64,000 nt of DNA from Faecalibacterium prausnitzii (GTDB lineage: Bacteria; Bacillota; Clostridia; Oscillospirales; Ruminococcaceae): assembly GCA_004558805.1 (NCBI GenBank), contig SFDE01000007.1, positions 1 to 64,000 on the forward strand, written 5' to 3'. A model generated the notes under the pieces. That model had not been told where the DNA came from. It made no database searches and worked only from the letters and a program-made list of their open reading frames with translations. Below are positions 1 to 8,038 of the stretch, piece after piece. Position 1 is the first letter of the stretch. The number at the start of each line of letters is the position of its first letter. A program made the position numbers and the translations under genes.

Positions 1-1
1 C

Positions 2-535
2 GTGGCAAAGGCAGTGGACCTGCCCATCATCCTGTACAACATCCCGCCCCGCACCGGCAACAAGCTGCTGCCGGAGACGGTGCAGGCGCTGTGCCGGGAT
101 GTGGAGAACATCGTGGGCGCAAAGGATTCCAGCGGCGACATTGAGAACCTGAAGGCGTACATCCGCCTGACCCGGGAGCTGGACAAGGATGTGGCGATCC
201 TTGCAGGCAACGACGGTGCCATCCTCACCTGCCTGAAGGAAGGCGGCGCCGGCGGCATTGCCGGGCGTGCCAACATCTGGCCTGCCACCGTGGCAAAGAT
301 CTACGACTGCTTTAAGGCTGGGGACCTGGAGGGGGCACAGGCGGCACAGGACGCCATTGCCATCCTGCAGCAGACCTTTAAGTACGGCAACCCCAACACC
401 ATCATCAAGACCGCCGTGGCGCTGCAGGGTCACCCTGTGGGCAAGTGCCGCGCCCCCTTCAACTATGTGCCGGAGGAAGGCATGGAGGCGATCCGGAAGG
501 TACTGGCGGAGAACGAGGCAAAAGGTCTGCACTGA
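2..535 (+). CDS. DapA-family aldolase/dehydratase, C-terminal part
   Basis: This is the C-terminal part of a dihydrodipicolinate synthase/N-acetylneuraminate lyase family (class I aldolase) protein; the reading frame is open at the left edge, so the true start lies outside the window. The Schiff-base lysine is visible in GAKDSSGD, followed by the family GNDG loop and a helical C-terminus. It is followed 18 bases later by a PdxA2-like dehydrogenase and then a TAXI-TRAP transporter, which suggests catabolism of an imported organic or sugar acid rather than lysine synthesis. The exact substrate cannot be read from this fragment; DapA itself remains an alternative. Confidence 0.85.
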   Translation: MAKAVDLPIILYNIPPRTGNKLLPETVQALCRDVENIVGAKDSSGDIENLKAYIRLTRELDKDVAILAGNDGAILTCLKEGGAGGIAGRANIWPATVAKIYDCFKAGDLEGAQAAQDAIAILQQTFKYGNPNTIIKTAVALQGHPVGKCRAPFNYVPEEGMEAIRKVLAENEAKGLH

Positions 536-553
536 GAAAAGGAGGAGGCTGCT

Positions 554-1624
554 ATGAACAAACCCATCGTTGGCATTACCATGGGCGACCCCGCCGGGTC
601 CGGTCCTGAGATCACCGTAAAGGCGCTGGCGGACCCTGCCCAGTACAGCTACTGCCGCCCCATCGTGGTGGGGGACGCAAAGATCATGGAACAGGCAAAG
701 AAGTTTGTGGGGCGGGAGGATATCGTCATCCACCGCTGCCAAAAGGTATCCGATGCCCTGTTCACCCCCGGCACCATCGATGTGCTGCATCTGGACCTTA
801 TTGAGGACGTCAGCAAGTTCCAGCTGGCAAAGGTCAGTGTGGAGGGGGGCAACGCCGCCTTCCAGTGCGTGAAAAAGGTCATTGAGCTTGCCATGGCGGG
901 CGAGGTGGATGCCACCTGCACCAACGCCCTGAACAAGGAGGCAATGAACAAGGCACTGGAGTACTACCACGGCGAAAAGTCCGACGGGTACACCCACTTT
1001 GACGGACACACCGAGATCTACGCCACCTACACCCACACCAAAAAGTACACCATGATGCTGGCACACCACGACCTGCGGGTGGTCCATGTCTCCACCCATG
1101 TTTCCCTGCGGGAGGCATGCGACCGGGTCAAGAAGGACCGGGTGCTGGAGGTCATTGAGATCGCTCACAAGGCGTGCCGGGATATGGGCATCCAGAACCC
1201 CCGCATCGCCGTGGCAGGGCTGAACCCCCACTGCGGAGAGAACGGGCTGTTTGGTCGGGAGGAGATCGAGGAGATCACCCCCGCCATCGAGGCGGCAAAG
1301 GCAGAGGGCATCACCGGGGTGGTGGGTCCCTGCCCCCCGGACAGCGTCTTTTCGCAGGCGCTGGGTGGCTGGTATGACATCGTGGTGTGCATGTACCACG
1401 ATCAGGGTCACATCCCCCTCAAGACCGTGGGCTTTGTCTATGACCGGGAAAAGCAGGACTGGAAGGCGGTGGAAGGGGTCAATGTCACCCTGGGTCTGCC
1501 CATCATCCGCGCCAGCGTGGACCACGGCACCGACTTCTACCACGCCGGCAAGGGCAACGGCAATGAGCTGAGCCTTGTCAACGCCATCAAGTATGCGGTC
1601 AAGATGACCGGCGCAAAAAACTGA
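554..1624 (+). CDS. PdxA/PdxA2-family 4-phospho-hydroxyacid dehydrogenase
   Basis: A 356-residue member of the PdxA family, NAD-dependent dehydrogenases that oxidise 4-phosphohydroxythreonine (pyridoxal phosphate synthesis) or, in the PdxA2 branch, 4-phospho-threonate/erythronate. The N-terminus GITMGDPAGSGPEI is the family signature. The metal-ligand histidines are visible in AHHDLRVVHVSTHV and MYHDQGHIP, and the C-terminus has the usual RASVDHGTDF motif. The start follows GGAGG with normal spacing. Its neighbours (a DapA-type aldolase and a TRAP transporter) and the absence of other vitamin B6 genes favour the catabolic PdxA2 role; the DUF1537 kinase that usually accompanies it would be upstream of the window. 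Confidence 0.88.
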   Translation: MNKPIVGITMGDPAGSGPEITVKALADPAQYSYCRPIVVGDAKIMEQAKKFVGREDIVIHRCQKVSDALFTPGTIDVLHLDLIEDVSKFQLAKVSVEGGNAAFQCVKKVIELAMAGEVDATCTNALNKEAMNKALEYYHGEKSDGYTHFDGHTEIYATYTHTKKYTMMLAHHDLRVVHVSTHVSLREACDRVKKDRVLEVIEIAHKACRDMGIQNPRIAVAGLNPHCGENGLFGREEIEEITPAIEAAKAEGITGVVGPCPPDSVFSQALGGWYDIVVCMYHDQGHIPLKTVGFVYDREKQDWKAVEGVNVTLGLPIIRASVDHGTDFYHAGKGNGNELSLVNAIKYAVKMTGAKN

Positions 1625-1766
1625 GCCGGGAAAAAGGGTTCAATCTCGAAACATCCTTTTAGACAGTTTTGTCGAGTTTGTTCCAAAATGTTACACTTTT
1701 AAACAGGTTTTTGTTGGTAAATTCCAATATAGTTTCAAAATGGAACACATTTGCAGCAATTATGCG

Positions 1767-1795
1767 TTGTGGGACCTGTCCAAAACGGGTATAAT
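1767..1795 (+). promoter_or_regulatory. Promoter of the TAXI-TRAP genes
   Basis: TTGTGG, 17 bases, TATAAT. Transcription would start near 1802 and give a leader of about 120 bases before the solute-binding protein gene. The leader contains two small GC-rich inverted repeats (about 1825-1855 and 1862-1885) that could fold, but I recognise no known riboswitch. The upstream part of this gap (1625-1760) is AT-rich and holds no gene. Confidence 0.55.
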
Positions 1796-1919
1796 CGTGT
1801 CAACAAAAGCGGACAGGAAAAAACAAAAAGCGACCCGGACCTGAACGGGACGCTTTCCATATCCCGGGGGGCTTGCCCGCAAGCATGAGACAATCTAGCA
1901 AAGAAAAGGAGAAACTACC

Positions 1920-3011
1920 ATGAAAAAGATCTCTCGTCGCAGCTTTCTGAAAGCTTCCGGTACTCTGGCAGCCGCCGGTGTCCTTGCCGCCTGCGGTGGC
2001 TCTTCCTCCTCTACCAGCACCGCTTCCAGCGAGGCAGTATCCATTGCCACCACCGCTGTGGAAGGTCTGCCGGATATGAGCAAGCAGACCCTGAACTTCA
2101 GCTCCGATAAGGTCGGTTCCGGTTCCTACAACATGATCGTGGCAATGTCCAAGGTCCTGGAGAAGGCAGGCGGCTTCCAGACTGTCAACGTGAACCCTGA
2201 CTCTCCCGGCGGCATGGGCGCTCCTTACCTGTTTGCTTCCGGCAGCACCGACCTTGCCTTCATCAACGGCGCTCCCGCCAAGTGGGCAATGGAAGAAGGC
2301 ACTCTGGGCAAGCCCGCTACCAGCGGCTATGCAGCTGTCATCGGCGGTCTGACCGCTGTGTGCTACATCAACTGCGTGTCCAACGCCTTCCTGCAGAAGC
2401 ACAACGTGTCCACCATCGAGGAGATCTTTGAGAAGAAGCTGCCTCTGCGCATCGGCTGCTCCGCCAAGGGCTCCATGGATGCTGAGGGCGCCTACCTGCT
2501 GCTGGAGTACTTCGGTGTCACCGAGGACGACCTGAAGAGCTGGGGCGGCTCCATCACCAACCAGGGCGGCGATGCCAATGCCGACGCTATCTCCGATGGT
2601 CAGATCGACTTCTACATCGACCACACCTCTTCCGCTTCTTCCACCATGGCACAGATCGCCACCAGCGTGGACGTCACCTTCCTGCAGTGGGGCGACGACC
2701 TGTGCAACTGGTTCGTCACCGAAAAGGGCTTTGACCTGATCACCATCCCCGCCAACTCCTTCAAGGGACAGGACAAGGAACTGACCCTGCCCGGTACTCC
2801 CGACTGCGTATTCTGCAAGGAGAGCCTCAGCGAGGATGTGGTCTACGCCATCACCAAGAGCCTCAGCGAGAACCGCGATGCTCTGGTCGCCGAGTACAAC
2901 TCTCTGTCTCCCTGGGAGCCTGAGACCGCATGGGAAGAGATGAAGCGGGGCGGCTGCCCCCTGCATCCCGGTGCCGAGAAGTACTACAAGGAAGCAGGCT
3001 ACATGAAGTAA
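1920..3011 (+). CDS. TAXI-family TRAP transporter solute-binding lipoprotein
   Basis: A 363-residue extracytoplasmic solute receptor of the TAXI class, which captures a small organic acid and hands it to the fused TRAP permease encoded next. Residues 1-23 form a signal with an SRRSFLK twin-arginine-like motif, a hydrophobic stretch and a lipobox (LAAC) followed by a Ser/Thr-rich linker, so the mature protein should be lipid-anchored outside the membrane. The body has the TAXI pattern (GSGSYN, the SPGGMGAPYLFASG region, and GGDANADAI before a YIDH segment). The start has an AAGGAGA box eight bases upstream. The substrate is unknown. Confidence 0.9.
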   Translation: MKKISRRSFLKASGTLAAAGVLAACGGSSSSTSTASSEAVSIATTAVEGLPDMSKQTLNFSSDKVGSGSYNMIVAMSKVLEKAGGFQTVNVNPDSPGGMGAPYLFASGSTDLAFINGAPAKWAMEEGTLGKPATSGYAAVIGGLTAVCYINCVSNAFLQKHNVSTIEEIFEKKLPLRIGCSAKGSMDAEGAYLLLEYFGVTEDDLKSWGGSITNQGGDANADAISDGQIDFYIDHTSSASSTMAQIATSVDVTFLQWGDDLCNWFVTEKGFDLITIPANSFKGQDKELTLPGTPDCVFCKESLSEDVVYAITKSLSENRDALVAEYNSLSPWEPETAWEEMKRGGCPLHPGAEKYYKEAGYMK

Positions 3012-3072
3012 GCTTTCCCAGCAAATCCGGACGGGGGCTTCCGTCCGTTACCACATGATCCCCTGACCGTAG

Positions 3073-3108
3073 GCAAAAACCGGACGCTTTGCGGTGCCCG
3101 GTTTTTGC
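3073..3108 (+). terminator. Intra-operon hairpin between solute receptor and permease
   Basis: Inverted repeat GCAAAAACCGG / CCGGTTTTTGC with a 14-base loop, followed by a short T-rich stretch. Placed between the receptor and permease genes, it probably lowers permease expression relative to the receptor, a common arrangement in binding-protein transporters. Confidence 0.55.
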
Positions 3109-3136
3109 TTTCACAGGGGAGAATACGGAGGATACT

Positions 3137-5113
3137 ATGAGCAACGAAAAAGAATCCAAGGTATCTGCTCTGGATGCCAAGGCGAAGGCTCTGGCAAACG
3201 AAGAGGACGAGGATACCAAGATCGCCCGAATGCTGAAGCATATGCCCAAGTGGCGTTTTTACTCCCTTGCAGTGCTGACCGTGGTCTGGACTGTTTTCCA
3301 GCTGTACATCAAGCTGGTAAAGCCCCTGGACCCCTGGTTCCAGCTGCCCCTGCACATGTGCCTGGCACTGGTGGTGGTGTGGCTGTACAACCCCATGGTG
3401 GAAAAATCCAAAAGCCACAATAAGCTGTGGTGGATCTACGATATCTTCCTGATCGCATCCAGCTGCTTTATCTGCTTCTTCTTTGTGACCCACGCCGAGC
3501 AGCTGAACTACCGCATCTTCAACGTGGACGTCATGACAACTACCGAGGTCATCGTGGCAGTGCTGCTGGTGATCAATGTCATGGAGGCGGTGCGCCGGGT
3601 GGTGAGCATGTCCCTGTTCTGGGTCATCTGCTTCTTCCTTGCCTACGCATGGTTTGGTCAGTACATCCCGGGTCTGTTCCGCTTCTCCGGCATCAGCTTC
3701 CCCAAGCTGATGGAGGTGCTGATGTACGGTGAAAACGGCATCTTCGGTTCCCCGCTGGTCACCTCCCTGGGCACCCTGTTCTACTTCCTGGTGTTCGGCA
3801 CTTTCTTCTCCAACTGCGGCGGCGGCGGCGTCCTTATCGACGGCGGCATGAAGCTCAGTGATAAGACCGTAGGCGGTCCTGCCAAGGCAGCCGTCATCTC
3901 CTCCGGTCTGCTGGGCATGGTCTCCGGCTCTGCCATTGCCAATGTTTCCACCACCGGCGTTCTTACCATTCCTCTGATGAAAAAGACCGGCTATGACCCG
4001 GAAGAGGCAGCTGCCGTTGAGTCTGTGGCTTCCACCGGCGGTCAGATCATGCCCCCCATCATGGGTGCCGGTGCCTTTATCATGGCAGAGATCATCGGCG
4101 TGCAGTACGCCAAGATCGCTGCGGCGGCAGTGCTGCCGGCTGTGGCATACTTCCTTGCCGTGTTTATTCTGGTCCACATGATCGCCAAGAAAAAGGGTCT
4201 GGGCAAGGACTCCGGCGTCCACTACGAGGGCAAGCCCATCCTGCCCCGGGTCTACCGGCTGCTGCCCATCATCGTGCTGGTGGTCATGATCATCATGGGC
4301 TATTCCCTGCCCCGTTCCGCCATCTACTGCACCGTCTTTTCCATCATCATTGCAGCCATCTCTCCCGAGACCCGCATGGGTCCCCGTAAACTGCTGGAGA
4401 CCCTGATGGACGGCGTCCGTCAGGCAGCAAACATCGCCATTCCCACCGCTGCCTGCGGCATCATGATCGGCATCGTGGTCAACTCCGGCGTTGCAGTCAA
4501 GATCGCAAAGCTCATCGGCACCTCCGGTGAGGGCAGCCTGTTCCTGGCTCTGCTCATCGCCGCTCTGGGCTGCCTGCTGCTGGGCATGGCTCTGCCCACC
4601 GTCGCCGCCTACCTGATCGCCGTCACCCTGTTTGCCTCTGCCATCCAGGGTCTGGGCATCAGCCCTCTGGTCACCAACATGTTCATCTTCTACTTTGGCG
4701 TGGTGGCACAGATCACTCCTCCCGTCTGCCTGGCTTCCTTTACCGCTGCCGGTATCGCCGGTGCCAGTGCGTGGAAGACCGGATGGAAGGCATTCTCCTT
4801 TGCCATTACTGCCTTCATCGTGCCCTTTGCCTTTGTCTACCGTCCTGCCATCCTGCTGGAGGGCAACCCTGTGGAGATCATCACCGCCTACTTCATCGTC
4901 ATTGCCGCCACCTACCTCCTTGCCTGCGGCATTGCCGGTTACCTGTTCCGCCCCCTGAAGCTGTGGGAGCGCATCGCCTGCTATGTGGTGGCGTTTATCT
5001 TCATCCTGCCCAGCTCTCTGTCTGACATCGTGGGCATCATCGGCTGCGTGCTGGTCATTGCCTACTGCATGGTCACCGCCAAAAAGAACGGCAGTAAGGC
5101 ACAGCCCGCATAA
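3137..5113 (+). CDS. TRAP transporter fused permease (DctQM type, TAXI partner)
   Basis: A 658-residue fused TRAP permease, combining the small four-helix DctQ-like part (about residues 55-220) and the large DctM-like 12-helix part (about 230-630) that uses an ion gradient to import the substrate bound by the TAXI receptor. DctM features are visible: GSAIANVSTTG, STGGQIMPPIMGAGAF and MALPTVAAYL. The start at 3137 is preferred over the upstream in-frame ATG because ACGGAGGA lies just before it. The acidic N-terminal tail is cytosolic. It forms an operon with the receptor gene. Confidence 0.92.
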   Translation: MSNEKESKVSALDAKAKALANEEDEDTKIARMLKHMPKWRFYSLAVLTVVWTVFQLYIKLVKPLDPWFQLPLHMCLALVVVWLYNPMVEKSKSHNKLWWIYDIFLIASSCFICFFFVTHAEQLNYRIFNVDVMTTTEVIVAVLLVINVMEAVRRVVSMSLFWVICFFLAYAWFGQYIPGLFRFSGISFPKLMEVLMYGENGIFGSPLVTSLGTLFYFLVFGTFFSNCGGGGVLIDGGMKLSDKTVGGPAKAAVISSGLLGMVSGSAIANVSTTGVLTIPLMKKTGYDPEEAAAVESVASTGGQIMPPIMGAGAFIMAEIIGVQYAKIAAAAVLPAVAYFLAVFILVHMIAKKKGLGKDSGVHYEGKPILPRVYRLLPIIVLVVMIIMGYSLPRSAIYCTVFSIIIAAISPETRMGPRKLLETLMDGVRQAANIAIPTAACGIMIGIVVNSGVAVKIAKLIGTSGEGSLFLALLIAALGCLLLGMALPTVAAYLIAVTLFASAIQGLGISPLVTNMFIFYFGVVAQITPPVCLASFTAAGIAGASAWKTGWKAFSFAITAFIVPFAFVYRPAILLEGNPVEIITAYFIVIAATYLLACGIAGYLFRPLKLWERIACYVVAFIFILPSSLSDIVGIIGCVLVIAYCMVTAKKNGSKAQPA

Positions 5114-5200
5114 GCCAGCCAAGACCTCCTAAGGTACTTCAGAACCTATCTCAAACCTTCTTCCAACAACGGTCTCGCAGTCGCAAGAGACCCGAGACCA

Positions 5201-5237
5201 AAAAACCTCCCTGTGCAAAAACACAGGGAGGTTTTTT
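5201..5237. terminator. Bidirectional terminator between TRAP permease and lrgB
   Basis: Near-perfect stem AAAAACCTCCCTGTG / CACAGGGAGGTTTTTT, with T-runs on both strands, between convergent genes. Confidence 0.85.
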
Positions 5238-5260
5238 ATGTCCGTAGACATGGTTTATGC

Positions 5261-5968
5261 TCAGTGGAGCAGGTTGACGAACACCGGGCAGAGCACGGCG
5301 GTAAGGACACCGGCAACGGCGATGGACAAGCCGCTCATGGCGCCTTCCACCTCGCCCATCTGCAGCGCCTTGCTGGTACCCACGGCGTGGGCAGAGGTGC
5401 CGATGCCCACCCCCTTGGCAATGGGGTCGGTGATGTGGAACACCCGGCACACCGTCTCTGCCAGCAGGTTGCCTGCAATGCCGGTAAGGATCACGATGGC
5501 ACCGGTAAGAGCGGCGATGCCCCCCAGCTCCGCCGCCACGTCCATGCTGATGGCGGTGGTCACCGACTTGGGCAGAAGGGTGGCGTACTGCTCTTTAGTC
5601 AGGTCCAGTGCCAGTGCCAGCACCAGAGCGCTGCCCAGACTGACCAGAGAACCCACCGAGATGCCGGCAATGATGGCGGCGGCGTTTGCCTTCAGCAGGT
5701 CCAGCTTTTCGTACAGGGGGATCGCCAGTGCCACGGTGGCAGGCAGCAGCAGGTAGTTTACCGGTGCAGCGCTTGCCTTGTAGTCCCCGTAGGGGATGTT
5801 GCACACCGACAGAAAAACGATCACAAAAATGGCTCCCAGCAACAGGGGGTTAAAGATCGCCTTGCCGGTGAGCCGGTTGATGAGGGCACCCAGCGCAAAG
5901 GCTGCCAGCGTCAGCAGCACCCCCCATGCGGCGGAGCCGGACAGAAAGCCCTGGATCAGTTCAGTCAT
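5261..5968 (-). CDS. lrgB: LrgB/CidB-family membrane protein
   Basis: A 235-residue integral membrane protein of the LrgB family, which pairs with LrgA/CidA in holin-like complexes affecting murein hydrolase activity; in Bacillus subtilis the related PftAB pair imports pyruvate. Family features include the stretch LLPKSVTTAISMDVAAELGG and the C-terminal GIGTSAHAVGTSKALQMG motif. Its start overlaps the end of the lrgA gene by 8 bases, so the two are translationally coupled. The pyruvate role would fit the neighbouring sugar-acid genes, but that is inference. Confidence 0.93.
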   Translation of the reverse strand: MTELIQGFLSGSAAWGVLLTLAAFALGALINRLTGKAIFNPLLLGAIFVIVFLSVCNIPYGDYKASAAPVNYLLLPATVALAIPLYEKLDLLKANAAAIIAGISVGSLVSLGSALVLALALDLTKEQYATLLPKSVTTAISMDVAAELGGIAALTGAIVILTGIAGNLLAETVCRVFHITDPIAKGVGIGTSAHAVGTSKALQMGEVEGAMSGLSIAVAGVLTAVLCPVFVNLLH

Positions 5969-6326
5969 GGTCCGCCTCCTTCTTTCCCAGCCCGGTCAGC
6001 ACCTGAGTGGTCTTACCTGCGGACACCATTACCAGCACCGTCACCGGGATCACCGCAATGAGGATGGGGATCAGCATCTGCCCCATTTCCACCCACAGTT
6101 CCATGACCCCTGCAGCGGCAGGCACGAACAGCAGCGGGAAAATGCCCGTAAGGTAGTTGCCCACTTCCTTTACATCCTCCAGCCGGACGATGCGGAAATT
6201 CAGCGCTGCTAACAGCAGCAGCAGCCCGTAAACGCTTGCCGGCACCGGCAGCGGAAGCACTGCGTGGAGCACCTCGCCCAGAAAACAGAAGGCAAGGATG
6301 CGTGCGAACTGAAACAGATATTTCGT
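5961..6326 (-). CDS. lrgA: LrgA/CidA-family holin-like protein, apparent ACG start
   Basis: A small membrane protein of the CidA/LrgA family (four hydrophobic segments; PLPVPASVYG, the EVGNYLTGIFPLLFVPAAAG region). It forms the two-gene unit with lrgB. Homology extends upstream of the first conventional start (GTG at 6272) through the residues KYLFQFARILAFCFLGE, which is the expected first helix. The family N-terminus (MKYL) falls on an ACG codon at 6326-6324, 9 bases after AAAGGAG, with an in-frame stop further upstream. I therefore place the start at ACG (121 residues). A start at GTG 6272 would remove the first helix. Confidence 0.75.
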   Translation of the reverse strand, partial: TKYLFQFARILAFCFLGEVLHAVLPLPVPASVYGLLLLLAALNFRIVRLEDVKEVGNYLTGIFPLLFVPAAAGVMELWVEMGQMLIPILIAVIPVTVLVMVSAGKTTQVLTGLGKKEADHD

Positions 6327-6387
6327 ACCAGAACACTCCTTTTCTTATCCGATATCATGCACTTTTTATAGGTCGTACTAATTCAAA

Positions 6388-6416
6388 AGTATACCGCATC
6401 CCGGGTGCTGCATCAA
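6388..6416 (-). promoter_or_regulatory. Promoter of lrgAB
   Basis: On the - strand TTGATG, 17 bases, TATACT, about 60 bases upstream of the lrgA ribosome-binding site. Confidence 0.55.
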
Positions 6417-6462
6417 CCGTGATTCCCGCCAAAGTTCACCACACATTGTACTCAGAACTGTG

Positions 6463-6506
6463 CAAAAAAGCTGTCCCGGGCAAAGCGGACCGGGACGGCT
6501 TTTTTG
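6463..6506 (-). terminator. Terminator downstream of the gluconate-type permease gene
   Basis: Stem with GTCCCGG / CCGGGAC core extended by AAAAAAGC / GCTTTTTT, loop of about 10 bases; T-run on the - strand after the permease gene and also on the + strand. Confidence 0.8.
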
Positions 6507-6584
6507 AAGGAGGTAAAAGGTGAATGAATAAGGGTTGGAGAACGATCCCAACGCTTGCCCCGGGGTGCAGGACCCGGGCAGCGA

Positions 6585-7940
6585 TCAGGCAAAGAAGGAG
6601 ATGATCAGTGCCACCAGGAAGCCCACGCCGCCTACCAGAGTCTCCATGATGGTCCAGGTCTTGAGGGTGGTCTTTTCGTCCATGCCCACAAGGCTCTTGA
6701 CCAGCCAGAAGCCGGAGTCGTTGAAGTGGGAGCAGACAGTGGAGCCGCCTGCAATGGCAGCGGTGACACAGGCGAGGTACAGGGGGCTCAGCTGGCTGAT
6801 GCCGGGCATGGCGGAGATGATGCCGGCTGCCATGGTCATTGCCACGGTGGAGGAGCCCACGGAGATGCGCACCAGAGCTGCCACGATGAATGCCACCAGC
6901 ACCAGCGGCAGGCTGGCGTTTGCCACGGCGTTGCCGATGACATCGCCCAGACCGGAATTCTGCAGCATGTACCGCAGCACGCCGCCGCAGGCGGTGACCA
7001 GCAGGATCATACCGGTGGGCTCCAGAGATCTGGTCATGATCTTTTCCAGCTGGGCGTTGGTGTAGCCGTGGCGGGTGCCCAGCAGATACATGGCGGCGAT
7101 GGTGGCAAGGAGCAGAGCCATAAAGGGCTCACCCAGGAAGGCAAGCACCGGCTGGATGCCGGCAAGTGCGGGCACCACCTTTGCCACGGAATTGGCGATG
7201 ATGAGCACCAGAGGGATCAGGATGATGCCCACGATGGTGCCAAACTTGGGCAGCTTGCTTTCATCCATGTCTGCCTGCTGTGCCACGTGCTCGGGAACTT
7301 CGATCATGAACTTTTTACCGCAGAAGGAGCCCCAGATGGGACCGGCGGCGATCATGGCAAAGATACCGCAGAAGATGCCGATGAGGATGACCCAGCCCAG
7401 GTCCACACCCAGCATGGTGGCAACCAGCACGGGACCCGGCGTGGGAGGGATAAAGGCGTGACCCACCGCCAGACCTGCCAGCAGGGGGATAACGTAGTAC
7501 AGGACGGAACGCTTGGTACGCTTTGCCAGAGAGAAGGCAAGAGGGATCAGGATGATAAGACCGGCGTCGAAGAACACCGGCATGGCAACCACCAGACCGG
7601 TGATACCCAGTGCCCATGCAGCTTTTTCGTCACCGAACTTCCGCACCATGGTCACCGCCAGGGTCTGTGCGCCGCCGGATTCTTCCAGAATTGCACCGAA
7701 CATAGAACCCAGACCCACCAGAAGAGCGATGCCCTTTAAGGTGTTGCCGATGCCCTCGTTTACCGAGCCGATGATGTCGGACAGAGGCATACCTGCCATG
7801 AGACCGATGCCTACGGCGCCCACCAGAATAGAGATCATGGCGTGGACCTTGAACTTGATGATGAGAACCAGCAGCAGGATCAGACCTGCCACCGCAGCGA
7901 ATACCAGCCGTGCCGCATCGGGCGTTGCAACTGCTGTCAT
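6585..7940 (-). CDS. GntP-family gluconate/aldonate:H+ symporter
   Basis: A 451-residue polytopic permease of the GntP family, which imports gluconate or related hexonates and uronates with protons. It has about 12 hydrophobic segments; family motifs seen are the AMPVFFDAGLIILIPLAF region, AFIPPTPGPV and SVGSSTVAMTMAAGI. The gene lies 98 bases downstream of an IlvD/Edd-family dehydratase and probably shares its transcript, so the pair looks like an aldonate uptake and dehydration unit controlled by the GntR protein nearby. Whether the substrate is gluconate, galactonate or another aldonate is not decided by sequence. Confidence 0.92.
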   Translation of the reverse strand: MTAVATPDAARLVFAAVAGLILLLVLIIKFKVHAMISILVGAVGIGLMAGMPLSDIIGSVNEGIGNTLKGIALLVGLGSMFGAILEESGGAQTLAVTMVRKFGDEKAAWALGITGLVVAMPVFFDAGLIILIPLAFSLAKRTKRSVLYYVIPLLAGLAVGHAFIPPTPGPVLVATMLGVDLGWVILIGIFCGIFAMIAAGPIWGSFCGKKFMIEVPEHVAQQADMDESKLPKFGTIVGIILIPLVLIIANSVAKVVPALAGIQPVLAFLGEPFMALLLATIAAMYLLGTRHGYTNAQLEKIMTRSLEPTGMILLVTACGGVLRYMLQNSGLGDVIGNAVANASLPLVLVAFIVAALVRISVGSSTVAMTMAAGIISAMPGISQLSPLYLACVTAAIAGGSTVCSHFNDSGFWLVKSLVGMDEKTTLKTWTIMETLVGGVGFLVALIISFFA

Positions 7941-8038
7941 AAAAATTCCTCCGTTTTTTCGATTTTAGGTTGCACTTATCCAAACCGTCCGGCAAAGCCC
8001 GCCGGGCAGTTTACTTTTGGTTGTTTATGCGGAGCGGT

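Noticed and set aside
1800..2966. Long open frame antisense to the TAXI receptor gene
   Set aside because: Glycine/histidine-rich translation typical of the reverse of a GC-rich gene; no ribosome site or family.
2999..5122. 707-codon open frame antisense to the TRAP permease gene
   Set aside because: Asp/Gly/His-rich shadow frame; the + strand permease is unmistakable.
6013..6336. GTG-started frame overlapping lrgA
   Set aside because: It is out of frame with the conserved LrgA sequence, and its product has no family resemblance.
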